DNA from: Tieghemiomyces parasiticus
Lineage: Eukaryota > Kickxellomycota > Dimargaritomycetes > Dimargaritales > Dimargaritaceae
Length of the DNA stretch: 58,724 bases
Assembly (NCBI GenBank): GCA_027575765.1
Contig: JANBPT010000190.1
Coordinates: 1 to 58,724, forward strand
Direction of reading: 5' to 3'
The notes below the pieces were generated by a model. It did not search any database and had not been told where the DNA came from. It was given only the letters and a program-made list of their open reading frames with translations. Positions 11,838 through 21,990 of this stretch are shown in pieces. The translations under genes and the position numbers were made by a program. The first letter of the stretch is position 1. Every line of letters starts with the position of its first letter.

Positions 11838-14800
11838 CCCTACCCTAACACACTGCCTCCACCTGACCTATGTACCCCTACGTTTCTCTGATTTTCACCC
11901 CTGTTACCTCTAATATCTTGGGACCATTGACTGGTTCCGCCCCCCCCCCCACCACGCCGACGATTGGAACTGTGAAATCTCACAGTTTTGAATAGCAACA
12001 GCTACCTAACCTATCTATTACGGTTTAGTGAAAGGAGGAGGAGAGGAGGAGTCAGTTTATTTAATGTCGCGTAATAGCTGCGACTCTCGTGTGTGTGTGG
12101 CAAGGCCATCTTACATCCAGCTTAAAAAGAAATAAATCAAACTCCGGTGTGGAGATAATGTGTTTCGGATGGCTGTTGGTGATATCTAACCCCATAAGGC
12201 GCGGAGAGGTAGGGAGGATTGGACGTGAGGGTGGAATAGGGATTGCCTGTTGAGGTGAGGCATGCCAGGTATCGGACGCACCGTAGGTGTGAGCCGATTA
12301 TCGTGTTAAGGAATAAAGATTAGCTGGGGTGTTTGATACTATCTCTGCCACTGTTGGAGTTTGAAACGCCCCCGAGGCGAACGTTTTTGTGATGCGATTT
12401 GATTGTAGCGGTGGTGAATTCCGTTGGCCAATGTCTCTTATACCAAAACGGCATCTATTATCAACTCGGACACCAAATACATCTCGCAGATAGGCGAGCG
12501 CAAAATCATTAACTTGGCTTTAATTATATATACCGCTACGACGACCGGAAACCTATAAAACCCCATATCCATATTTTACCTATTTAAGCATATTGTACCG
12601 ATGAGCCCGGCCGGGTGTCATAGCTAGTCGGCAGACCCGGTGGCCCTGGTGCCAGCGGCCTATTTGGCCGGCATATCGGTTCGCCGCACAGGCTGCGGGC
12701 ATGGTGGCGGCGAGGGCGGCGCTGAGGGTAGCATTGAGGCCTAAGGCGGAGACGCTAGGGCTCCAGGGCGCGGGCCTGCGGGACGGCAATCCTGTGATGG
12801 CCGCTGGGTGCGGGTATCAAGCATTGCCATACAATAGACAAAAGCACCGTGGCAGCAGTGAATGTTGTGGGTGGCTTGCTGGAGAAAGAGCAAACGTTAG
12901 TTACAGGAGGAGGGTGGAGAAGAGGGGTTATGTTGGTTCGACGGTACTTCCCATCGGCTAATTAATAACTGTGACACAATGGCCAGAGCTGCGGTGCACC
13001 ATCTTAATTCAGCATAAATAAGTACACTTGCGGGTCCTTTCAGTGTTGGCAAACAAAGCCTGCAGCGCAGTGGGCTAAACCATGCGCCTGCTAGAGTATA
13101 GCCCCCGCCCAATTCTCAAAAATCTGATTCGTGTAGGCATAAAGGGAGTGGGGCCATTCAAAATATGCTGGCCATAAACAGTTTCAAGGTCAATCAGCAG
13201 ATGCCGATATTAATGGGTGTAACTATGTACATGTAAAGCCATACATACCATTGCATTTCAGTCACAGGAAAGTTTGTCACCGATATATCCATTCAGCCTG
13301 CCTAAAGGACGGCAAGAGTCCAATGGGGCCCAACCTTGGCAACCCATGGAGCCGTGGCCCGTGGGTCTGCAAGTCGGCGTTGGCTTGCAGCCCATGAGGC
13401 AGGGTGAAGCGTAAAGTTGACCAATATACACAAGAGTTTGAATCCTGCAGGATTTTAGTGCTAACCAATCATACCGATACCTAGACCCAACCCTCAAGTC
13501 AGTGGAGAGGATGGACAGGCAAGTAGCAGCGAGGGAGCGTTTAGCAAGCCTCAATCGCTCTGGTTACCCATTCCTGTTCACCTATGATGGCAAATTCGGC
13601 CAGCGGCATGGCTTGTGAAATCTCACACGTAACCCCTTATATAGCCCTAGTATTATACATATGGATTGGAGCCATTCCCCCTGACTGAAAACCTTATGGT
13701 GATATATATATATATATATATTTCCATCTGGCGGAGAGATTGGATCGTAACTGTATCCTCCCAGGTGGCCATCAACTGTAAAGGTTCGAGTGTTATTATT
13801 CTTTGAAATGTTCCCCACCTCGACCATCGTTTACCAAACATGCCCACGGGCTCGATCGATCTTCATGGCCGACAATTATCAAGTGACCCCCCCCACCTTT
13901 CCCCCCCTTTTCAACACGAGGCAAATCCCCATCAATAGTCTGCATGCATATTCATTTGTCCACTATTCCTCTAAATACCAAAGTTTCACCCACTCGTGGC
14001 GATAGCCTAGGCCGTCCGACGTGTATTAGAGGGAACAGATCGTATCGTTTTTAACCTAGGTTGGTTTTCAAACCACCTGCCGTGAAGCCATAAGACGAAT
14101 ACAGTTGAAGTATTTCAGTGCAAGGGGAGGGGGAGAACGGGGAGGGGTGGAGGGGTTGGTACGATACCATGGCTATCATGTAGTAAGGGAGGGGACTACA
14201 TGTGGTTGCCGATATGCATCAGATACAATCTAGTAATCGACTACCTGACTGTTGTCGGAAAAGGGGAAAGTAAAGATATATAAATCATTATGACTACTGA
14301 ATAGGGCGAATGGAACTTAGCAACGATTAGGGTAATCCAGGTTAACCAAGCGATAGTGAACTCTAAATGCAATATTGTCATCCCTAAAGAGACAGAGCTG
14401 TCGTACATTCCCAGTCGGGGACCTACGGCTGGCAAGGGGAAGTATGCCTATGAAAGTGTGTGAAGGCCAAACGCGTTACTACAATCACCACGGAAACCAC
14501 CCGTTTGGTTTTTACAGTAAAGTGCGACCACCCACGGATACTTCAACGTCTGACAGAGGTTTAATGAGGGGGGAGGGTACACAGGTGGTGTAATCTAACT
14601 CTTGTACTGTGGGGTTGAATGGGTGTTGGAGCGGGGACGACGTCCGCCCCCTTTGGGCACCCACAACTGATACGATGATAAGAAAAGGGGATAGATAAAA
14701 ATAAACACTGCAAGAAACGCACAAAGTACACGCCCGACAAGATGGATACACCGCCATCCCTGTCACCTCATATAAAGCCAACTCCCCCTCTCACACCCTC

Positions 14801-14859
14801 TCCCTCCTTTTTTTTAGTGTGACTTAATTGGGGTCCCTGTGGACATCTAAACCTATCGG
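11838..14859. other. 3-kb spacer between AP-2 mu and the Cdk9-like kinase
   Basis: The spacer holds an 11-base C run ending at 11950, an AT microsatellite at 13702 and C runs at 13887-13907. Convergent gene ends border both sides, so only 3' UTRs are expected. No open frame here has family features. Confidence 0.45.
13702..13721. repeat. (AT)10 microsatellite
   Basis: Ten alternating AT units sit in a non-coding spacer. Confidence 0.85.
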
Positions 14860-16374
14860 TTAATGTCGACGGTAGCTGCCCGCAGCAGCAGAGGACGAGG
14901 CCCCACTGCCGCCCAACGAATGCCGCGAACCGTAAGGCGCGCCGCCGCCGCCGCCACTGCTGCTATGGCCTGGTGGGTAGCGGCCAGATCCCGACCGGTG
15001 ATAGTGACTGTCCCGGTTCCCCTCCCGTGGGCCGTGGCCACCAGTCCCGATATCTGATCGCCGTGGGGCCCTGACGGGCCCGCCACTACTACCATTACCG
15101 CCGGCGTTATTGCTCGACCGATGGTGGTGATGATGGTGATGGCTGGTTCCCGACCCAGATCCGTGGTCGCGCGGGTGGTGACCATTACCCCCCGACCCAT
15201 TGGTCGATCCGTTGGCGCTGGCTAAGATACTGGCGGCCGCGGCAGCGGCGGCCGACTTGCGGGGCGGCACGGCATCCCGCTCGCGGGCCATTTGCTCGCG
15301 CTGTTGCTTAAACTTCCGCCGGTCGTACTCGTGACTCGACTCGTAGGTCGGCAGGTCCGATGGTTTGGCTGGTAGGGGTTCCATCCAAAAGAAGTCGTGC
15401 TTCAGGGCCTCCGACGCGGTGAGCCGGCGTGCCGGGTTCAACACCAGCAACTTATCAAGCAGGTCGGCCGCGTGCACGTTGTAGCTTCCGAACTCTTCCT
15501 TGACCCGCCGGGGGTACGGCTTGAACGACCGCACGCCTTCCAACCCAGGCAGCTTGCTCCACCCGGGCATCGTGTACTCCGTAGGCGACCCGCACAACCG
15601 GAAGATACGGTCGAGTTGGTCCAGGTCCGACGACCCCGGCAGGATGGGCTTGCCTCGCAGCATCTCGGCGCACACGCACCCAATACCCCACATGTCGATG
15701 GCGCTCGTGTAGTGCGACTCGTTCAGTAGTAGCTCCGGCGGCCGGTACCACCGCGTGACCACGCAGATGGTGTACCGGTCGTTGGCCGCCGGATCGTACG
15801 CCCGGGCCAGCCCAAAGTCGGCGATACACAGTTGGCCTTCGTTGTCGATGAGCAGGTTGGACGCCTTCATGTCGCGGTGCAAGATCTTTTGGCTATGCAG
15901 GTAATGCATGCCGTCCAGCAGCTGCTTCATGTAGCATTTGATCTGGGGCAAGGTGAGGGTCACCGACGGGTTCTCGAGCAGGCCCGTCAGATCGTGGTCC
16001 ATGTACGGGAACACCATGTGGATGCTCGCCCGTTGCCGCAGAGCCACGTTGCCTCGTTCGACGGCGATGTCGATGAGACGCACCACGTTGTCGTGCTTCA
16101 GTGCCTTGAGGATCTTGATTTCGCGGATGGCTGTGATGGGGAAGCCGTCATTTTCCGTGTGCATCAGGATGCGTTTCAGCGCCACCAACTGACCTGTGGC
16201 TCGGTGCCGGGCCTTGTGGACCTCGCCGAACGTGCCCTCGCCCAGCTTGTCGATGATTTCGTAGTCATCCACTTTGGAACAGCCTACGAACTTCTTGCCC
16301 TCGCGCTTACGCGGCTGAGGCGGCGACGGACTGTAGGCCGACGATAGGGAGGGAGAATCTGGCAACGCCGCCAT
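14860..16374 (-). CDS. Cyclin-dependent kinase of the Cdk9/Bur1 (Sgv1) family
   Basis: Serine/threonine kinase predicted to phosphorylate the RNA polymerase II C-terminal domain and elongation factors with a cyclin T/Bur2 partner in the nucleus. The product is 504 aa from the ATG at 16374; the frame stays open upstream only to a TTG. The kinase domain spans about 38-330. The glycine loop is GEGTFG (45-50), the ATP lysine lies in VALK (about 67), the cyclin-binding helix is PITAIRE (about 79-85), the catalytic loop is HRDMKASN (166-173) and DFG is 186-188. The activation-loop Thr is in RYTICVVTRWYRPPE (about 202). The DFFW and SHEYDRRKFKQQ segment after the kinase domain is typical of Bur1/Cdk9. 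The tail (about 370-504) is Ala, Gly, Ser and His-rich with a run of seven His. No intron is needed. CDK12/13-type kinases are the main alternative. Confidence 0.92.
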   Translation of the reverse strand: MAALPDSPSLSSAYSPSPPQPRKREGKKFVGCSKVDDYEIIDKLGEGTFGEVHKARHRATGQLVALKRILMHTENDGFPITAIREIKILKALKHDNVVRLIDIAVERGNVALRQRASIHMVFPYMDHDLTGLLENPSVTLTLPQIKCYMKQLLDGMHYLHSQKILHRDMKASNLLIDNEGQLCIADFGLARAYDPAANDRYTICVVTRWYRPPELLLNESHYTSAIDMWGIGCVCAEMLRGKPILPGSSDLDQLDRIFRLCGSPTEYTMPGWSKLPGLEGVRSFKPYPRRVKEEFGSYNVHAADLLDKLLVLNPARRLTASEALKHDFFWMEPLPAKPSDLPTYESSHEYDRRKFKQQREQMARERDAVPPRKSAAAAAAASILASANGSTNGSGGNGHHPRDHGSGSGTSHHHHHHHRSSNNAGGNGSSGGPVRAPRRSDIGTGGHGPREGNRDSHYHRSGSGRYPPGHSSSGGGGGAPYGSRHSLGGSGASSSAAAGSYRRH

Positions 16375-18191
16375 GTCGGTATCCGCGCGGGGACGCGGCA
16401 AAGTGCGGCGAACAACAGAGAGCTTAACCGGTGTAAGGCAGATACGAGGTTAGCACGGAATGAGAAGTAGGTGCGGGGGCGAAATTAAGCGACAGAGGAG
16501 TAGGAAACAGGGTACAATGAAAACAGTGGGGCGCGGGAATGCCCTAGGCGGACCGAAAGTGCCGGCTCGTGGGGGCGTGCAGAGTAGGTGGCGAGACACG
16601 GCTGGGAGGAGGTTCAAAGCTGATACAGCGCGGGGACCAGGGGAGACGAGCCAGGGCACCAGGGTCTTGAGACCGCCTTTTTGGGGTGGTGAGGGGTCGG
16701 GACACCGCAGCAACGAACGACGGCGCGAAAAAACAGACTGCGGGGATGAAAAAAAACGACGACGGAGAGATGGCGAAATGGAACAAGGTGCGCGGACCCG
16801 CAGGTGAATATAAAGCGCACCAATGGGAAGGATGAAAGAGGGGTTTACGAACGGTACGTAAAACCGCCGATGTGACCACTGGTGAGGGAATGTGATGAGG
16901 TAAGAACCGTGAGGAGACAGGGTCCCCGCAGAACGTGAGTAATGTCAAAATGTGCCACTGCCCCACACAGCTCCTCTGGACCCCGTCGCGTGGCTTATCC
17001 GGATGTGGGGTGGCAGCCAGCCTGGAAAGTTACCGCCACTATCACGGCCATTCAGTGAGCTTCGCTCCGCTAGCGCTCTTTAATGGGCCGACCCGCGGTG
17101 ACAGGTAGGTGAAGCTATTGCGTCGCACTGGCCCCACCGTTGCGAGCGACCAGGCCTGGCTTGGTCCCACTTGTTCGTGCCTATAGGAACCTGTTAAGCA
17201 ACTCGTCGGTGAAGAATGGGTACACTTCATTTGATCCGGCCCTTCAGTGAGCCTGACGGTCTTTTAGATAAGCCTCTTGTGATGAAAACCCCAGCCTAAA
17301 ATTGATACGCGAGCTATCATCCCTTTGCGTCAATCTCTTCACAGCTCCGCTTGTCATTCGAATTGACGGTGACCGGGCAAATCCAATATCACGTTAGCAG
17401 GGAGACAGATGTATAATCTTCACATTGTGGTGAATCAACGAGCATGAATTAAGGCTTCTGACGGATAAGCCTGTGGCTGTAATTTGCTCACTTCTTCCTT
17501 AAGCCTGGGCTAGGGACCCATGCGGCTTTACCGGGTCCTTCAGTTAGGGCTCGGTGGCAGTATACCTCACGATATGGACATCCGAACCCCAAAGGTCGGA
17601 CGGTATAGAGGGTGTTAAAATTAGGTTATGCTTCCCAGCCAATACCGAAGTTCCGCCACATTCAATTGCACAGCATAGGTTTCGCTAGAAGAGCAATACC
17701 TCTAGACAGTATTGCTGGGCAAGGAAATGTATCGTTTGGATAATCTATCAACCACCGACTCCGGTGCGCCGTGGCGGCCAACCCCTCAAGCCAATTGAAT
17801 GAGGAGTCCTAGACTGACTACCGCCGCAGTCCAACGAGTAGCTCTATTCCCCCCTTGTGAGGTATTCGGGTAAATAGGGGGGGGGAAGTTGCTAGCTCGA
17901 TGTGGTGCCCCTCAAATGGGGTCTGGCATCCACTGGACAAGTAGACAGGCGGGGTGGGTTTATTGGAGAGGTGGGAAATGCTACGCACTGTCAAGTAAAT
18001 ACAAGAAAGTAGGCGACAAAACGGAGCAGGAATCTTGGAGGAGGGCGGGGGCCCGCGTTGATACTGTGGCAGGTGGTGTTTTATTGAAGACGGGCTTGCC
18101 TATGGGGAGGGACCGACAGGACCAAGCGGTTGCAAGTTGTGGAGTTAGAAAACGGGTGGTATGGGAGGGCATGGGACGTCGTTAAGACGAG
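16375..18191. other. Spacer upstream of the kinase gene
   Basis: The first part is the kinase promoter. The rest shows no coding signal. A G run of nine lies at 17877-17885. The open frame at 17889-18185 lies just before the tandem repeat and has no recognisable product. Confidence 0.4.
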
Positions 18192-18602
18192 GTAAACCGA
18201 AATAATACAACGAATGAATAATGGAGATTAGGTCGGGGTCGTCCCCAGCTTCTTTGCTATATACTCTGGGGATAGTCGTGGCCCATCTAAATCTGGTAGA
18301 CCTGGTGGTTGGCGGAGCTCAACAGTTGGGGACAGGGGTTGGTATAGAACCAGTGAGTCATGGTAGACCGCCTCATACATACCTCCGCCAGAGTAAAACG
18401 GAATAGTAAAACGAATGCATAGTGAAGAGAGAGGATAGGTTGGGACCTTCCCCGGCCCTTTTTCTATATCCTCTGGAGATAGCTGTTATCTACCTTGACC
18501 CGGCAGGCCCGGTAGCTGGTAGAGCGCAAAGGTTAGAGACAGGGGGCGACATGGGGACGGTGAGCCATGGTGGATCACTTCCTGTATCCCTCCGCCACAA
18601 CA
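18192..18602 (+). repeat. Two diverged tandem copies of a ~0.2-kb unit
   Basis: Copy A covers about 18192-18393 and copy B about 18394-18602. Both begin with a TAAAMCGRAATARTAMAACGAAT-like stretch (about 18193 and 18394). Both contain a CTATATMCTCTGGRGATAG block (about 18257 and 18463) and end with a GTGAGYCATGGTRGAYC block (18353 and 18560) followed by CCTCCGCCA. The offset is 201 nt at the left end and 207 nt at the right, so small indels separate the copies. Each copy has a similar ~60-codon open frame (18221-18406 and 18422-18613) whose translations also align, for example around VSHG. Whether they are coding is unknown. Confidence 0.75.
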
Positions 18603-19035
18603 TAGGATGCTAAGTGGTGAAGCTCGTAGTCAAGTGTATATCGCCGGTAGTCGCATGGAAGATTCGGTAACCGCTGGCGGACGGGGGCTTGACTAGGCTG
18701 CAGACTAGTACATCCGTTATGTGGCCTTGTTTATCGGTGTCACACTCGGCCAAGATCAGTGCCTTTGTCACGGAGGGCGGGAATGATTATATCAGCAAGT
18801 CAAGTTGAATGGGCTGAAGGAAGTGGATAGTGCTTCTTTTATGACAAGCGTGTTTATTCGATCGAGTAGGATTAAACAGACAACACCTGGGCGGATGAAA
18901 AAAGGGCATCGTATAGCTCCACTTTCGTCATCGCCGGCCTTCGGGAAGGCCTGGTAGGCTGCTGAGAGGAGCTCCGTAGGCCTACAGATGCCAAGAGCTG
19001 CTTATCGGGTCAATGGAAAACCAAGTTGCAATAAT
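18603..19035. other. 3' flank of the cyclophilin copy
   Basis: Apart from a minus-strand AATAAA signal, nothing is seen in this stretch. Confidence 0.4.
18853..18858 (-). terminator. Poly(A) signal AATAAA downstream of the cyclophilin copy
   Basis: Plus-strand TTTATT reads AATAAA on the minus strand, about 180 nt after the final stop at 19036. It fits a 3' end for this transcription unit. Confidence 0.4.
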
Positions 19036-19533
19036 TTACAGCTGACCCGACTGCGCAATGGAGATATTCTCGGAGGTAGCACCGCTTTGGGAACCAAAGC
19101 TCTCAGCCCTCTTGATCACGTCCATACCCTCGACGACCGAACCAAAGACGACGTACTTGACGTCCTGCCAGGGGGTCTTGGTAGTGCATATGAAGAACTG
19201 CGAGCCATTGGTGTTGGAACCAGTGCTGGCCATGGAAAGGATACCGGGATCGGTGTACCTGAGAGTGAAGTTCTCGTCAGCGAACTTTTCACCGTAGATG
19301 CACTTACCACCGGTACCGTCGCCGTTGGTGAAGTCACCGTCCTGGCGCATGAAGCTGGGGGTCACGCGGTGAAAGGTAGGGCCCTAGTAGCCGAAATTCT
19401 TCTCGCCAGTGCACAGAGCACGGAAGTTTTCGGCGGTCTTGGGGACCACGTCGTTGTGGAGCTCCATGCCCACGTGGCCTAGGGGATGGTCGTTGACGGC
19501 GAGGTCGACGTAAACCGTAGGGCAGGAAGCCAT
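19036..19533 (-). pseudogene. Cyclophilin A-type peptidyl-prolyl isomerase interrupted by one TAG codon
   Basis: The full-length cyclophilin frame (166 codons, one exon) starts at the ATG at 19533 ([14 protein letters not shown]...). It reads through [16 protein letters not shown], then codon 50 (19386-19384) is TAG where the family nearly always has Lys. The same frame continues with GPTFHRV and ends at [12 protein letters not shown]. The rest is well preserved. The catalytic Arg (HRV), the Phe and Gln of the FMxQ segment, and the Trp of the PW motif are present. However, the usual QGGDF is QDGDF, WLDGKHVVFG is [10 protein letters not shown], and IPQF is TPSF. Neighbouring genes use TAG as a normal stop, so a code change is unlikely. 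The best reading is a recently inactivated copy. Read-through or a sequencing error is possible. Family assignment is certain. Confidence 0.85.
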
Positions 19534-20231
19534 TGTGCTGGGTGAAGGTAGGTAGCGGGGAGGTGAAGAGGTAAGTAAGGGGAGGGGTATCAAAGGAAGT
19601 CACAAAAGAAGTAGAGTAGATACGGCAAATGGCTTTGAGCAGGGAGTTAAAGTCAGCTACTGGGAAGTGGCGGACCTTTTGAAATCGCGCTGATTTATCA
19701 CACTTGCCCGGCCCTCCAATCTAGTCAGGTGACCTAGAGATCCTCCATCGTTTGGCCTAGACAAGCCAGCGCCCTGCTTGGCACTTAGCCTCCACACCTC
19801 TCCAGGTTACCGTCGGCCACGCACTTGGGGACAGAAGGCCTGATGCGGATTACATAGCCCCACGTCCAACCAGACCTGTTGAGAGTTCCTCCTCTCCTCA
19901 CCCAATCCTCTGATCCAACAATCTGAAGATGTATGTATGCCCTACCTGAAGCCCTTGCTACCCACCTGCTGCTAGGGCGGCCACACCGTTCATCCATCCA
20001 TCCATCCATCCGTCACGGATGTGTGTTCGGTGCCATGAGCCATTGACCGAACCAAATTGTGTTACCCATCACCAGCCGACTAACCTAGCCCACTTTCGGT
20101 CCTATCACCACCATCCCAAACCCTCTCTCCTCCCACCAGTCTTTAAACTCGAACCCGAACCATTCGGATTTCGAACCCCTTGAACACTGCAGTTAAAACC
20201 CCCTCACCCCACTCCAACCTAACTCGTCAAG
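19534..20231. promoter_or_regulatory. Divergent promoter region of the cyclophilin copy and ribosomal protein P0
   Basis: About 700 nt separate two start codons facing away from each other. The P0-proximal 200 nt are pyrimidine-rich (CCCTCTCTCCTCCCACC near 20118-20140). This is usual for highly expressed ribosomal protein genes, so the transcript likely starts there (inference). Confidence 0.45.
19991..20011. repeat. (CATC)n tetranucleotide repeat
   Basis: Five tandem CATC units lie in the spacer upstream of the P0 gene. Confidence 0.75.
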
Positions 20232-21167
20232 ATGTCAAAGGGAGAGAAGAAGGCCGCTTACTTCGATAAGCTCAAGGATCTGCTGGAGACCTACCAGTCG
20301 GTCTTCATCACCAACGTTGACAATGTCGGCTCCAACCAGATGCACGAGATCCGTCGCTCCATGCGCACTAAGGGTCAGGTGCTGATGGGCAAGAACACCA
20401 TGGTGCGTCGTGCCGTCAAGAACCTCCTGGCCGAGAAGCCCGAGTACGAGAAGCTGCTCCCCCACGTCAAGGGCAACGTCGGTTTCGTGTTTACCAACGA
20501 CGACCTGAAGGAGGTCCGCGACCTGGTGCTCAGCAACCGTGTGCGCGCTCCCGCCAAGGCCGGTGCCGTCGCCCCCGTCGACGTGTGGGTGCCCGCTGGT
20601 AACACCGGTATGGAACCCGGCAAGACCTCCTTCTTCCAGGCCCTCGGTGTCCCGACCAAGATTGCCCGTGGTACCATCGAAATTGTGAACGACATGCATC
20701 TCGTGCAGGTCGGTAACCGCGTGGGTGCCTCCGAGGCCACTCTGCTCAACATGCTGAACATCTCTCCCTTCACCTACGGTATGACCGTGATCCAGGTCTA
20801 CGATAACGGCACCACCTTCTCCCCCAGCGTTCTGGACATTGAGGAGTCGGCCCTGCTTGAGGAGTTCACCAACGGCATCACCCGCATCGCCGCCCTGTCC
20901 CTGCAGATCAACTACCTGACCGTCGCCGCCGTCCCTCACCTGCTCATCAACAACTACAAGGACATCCTGGCCGTGTCCGTCGCCACCGACTACACCTTTG
21001 CCGGTTCTGAGTCCATCAAGGCCTACCTGGCCGACCCTTCCGCCTTCGCCGTGGCCGCCCCCACCGCCGCCGCCGCTGACTCTTCTGCTGACGCCGGTGC
21101 CAGCAAGGCTGCCGAGGAGGAGGAGGAGGAGTCTGACGACGATATGGGTTTCGGTCTCTTCGACTAA
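20232..21167 (+). CDS. RPP0: 60S acidic ribosomal protein P0 (uL10)
   Basis: P0 anchors the P1/P2 stalk on the large ribosomal subunit and helps recruit translation factors. The frame is 311 aa with no intron, the usual length for P0. The N-terminal rRNA-binding L10 domain (about 8-110) includes MHEIRRSMR and GKNTMVRRA. The middle domain has the [24 protein letters not shown] segment near 135-160 and the ISPFTYG segment near 180. The C-terminus is Ala-rich, then acidic, ending [12 protein letters not shown]. This is the invariant P-protein tail that contacts elongation factors. Codon use is strongly C-ending, fitting high expression. The start is the first ATG after a pyrimidine-rich leader. 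Confidence 0.98.
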   Translation: MSKGEKKAAYFDKLKDLLETYQSVFITNVDNVGSNQMHEIRRSMRTKGQVLMGKNTMVRRAVKNLLAEKPEYEKLLPHVKGNVGFVFTNDDLKEVRDLVLSNRVRAPAKAGAVAPVDVWVPAGNTGMEPGKTSFFQALGVPTKIARGTIEIVNDMHLVQVGNRVGASEATLLNMLNISPFTYGMTVIQVYDNGTTFSPSVLDIEESALLEEFTNGITRIAALSLQINYLTVAAVPHLLINNYKDILAVSVATDYTFAGSESIKAYLADPSAFAVAAPTAAAADSSADAGASKAAEEEEEESDDDMGFGLFD

Positions 21168-21990
21168 AAAGCTACCCTGTCCGTGCGCGTAGTGAGCTGA
21201 CGCGTCATCCTGTTACGGCTGTCGGGTGCTGCGTTGTCACGTTGCGGGGATTCCTATGTTTGCAGGGGAGAATCTCTGCTCATAAAGGGTCCCGCCCATG
21301 TACAACACCACCCCATCCCCCCAATCGCAGGTTTGGTTACCAGCCCCTGCCCGTATCAAGGATGCGCATTCTTCTCTGCCCAATAAACATCCATCACTGT
21401 TGCAATGTAATATCACATTTCCATGGGTACATGGCTATGCTATGAAGCATTCGTCAACAGAGCCGTTGAGTGTGTGGTGGTCAAACTCCAGTGTTGGCTG
21501 TTTTTCTTTCATGGGCTGGGCTAGCCAAACGAGGCTCTAACTACTGTCGGGGTTAGTCAGTTGTCGGCCTATTCGAATGTTCCGATGAACCGACTTGGTG
21601 GTTAAGGGTATGGACTAATTGCTTATATTTCTACACAATCACTGAGGGATACAGTTTGCATCCAATGACGGACTTGTCCACGAGAGGTAGGGCTTCAGAC
21701 GAGCCGGCACCCTTGTGGTCCTTGAGAAGGATCATTGGAGGGCGACGGCACCGTCGGCCCCGCGCTGCGTGCAACCCACCAAGCCACGTCGCCAGCCCCC
21801 CTGGACTACTAGGCATCGCCCGCAGCAGCTTTCCATTCCCCGCCCATCTCCTTCGCCCGTCATCACCGTCCCACATTGCTTAGTTTCTGCGTTTATCCAT
21901 TCTCTCTGCTGGCCAATCTTTCTGTCATCCCGAATTCTCATCGCATTCACCGCGCCCACCTTAACCCATTCCCATCTTTTTCCCGTTGCC
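21168..21990. other. P0 3' flank and Rpn7 promoter
   Basis: The stretch contains the P0 poly(A) signal, then the Rpn7 upstream region, which becomes pyrimidine-rich over the last ~120 nt before the ATG. The short open frames here have no family features. Confidence 0.45.
21382..21387 (+). terminator. Poly(A) signal AATAAA of the P0 gene
   Basis: A canonical AATAAA lies 215 nt after the P0 stop codon. Confidence 0.55.

Noticed and set aside
16807..16819. 13-base identity with 24013-24025 (AATATAAAGCGCA)
   Set aside because: Matches of this length are expected by chance in a window this size.
20235..20939. Long minus-strand open frame inside the P0 gene
   Set aside because: It is a shadow of the strongly biased P0 codon use on the other strand; it is Gly/Val/His-rich with no family.
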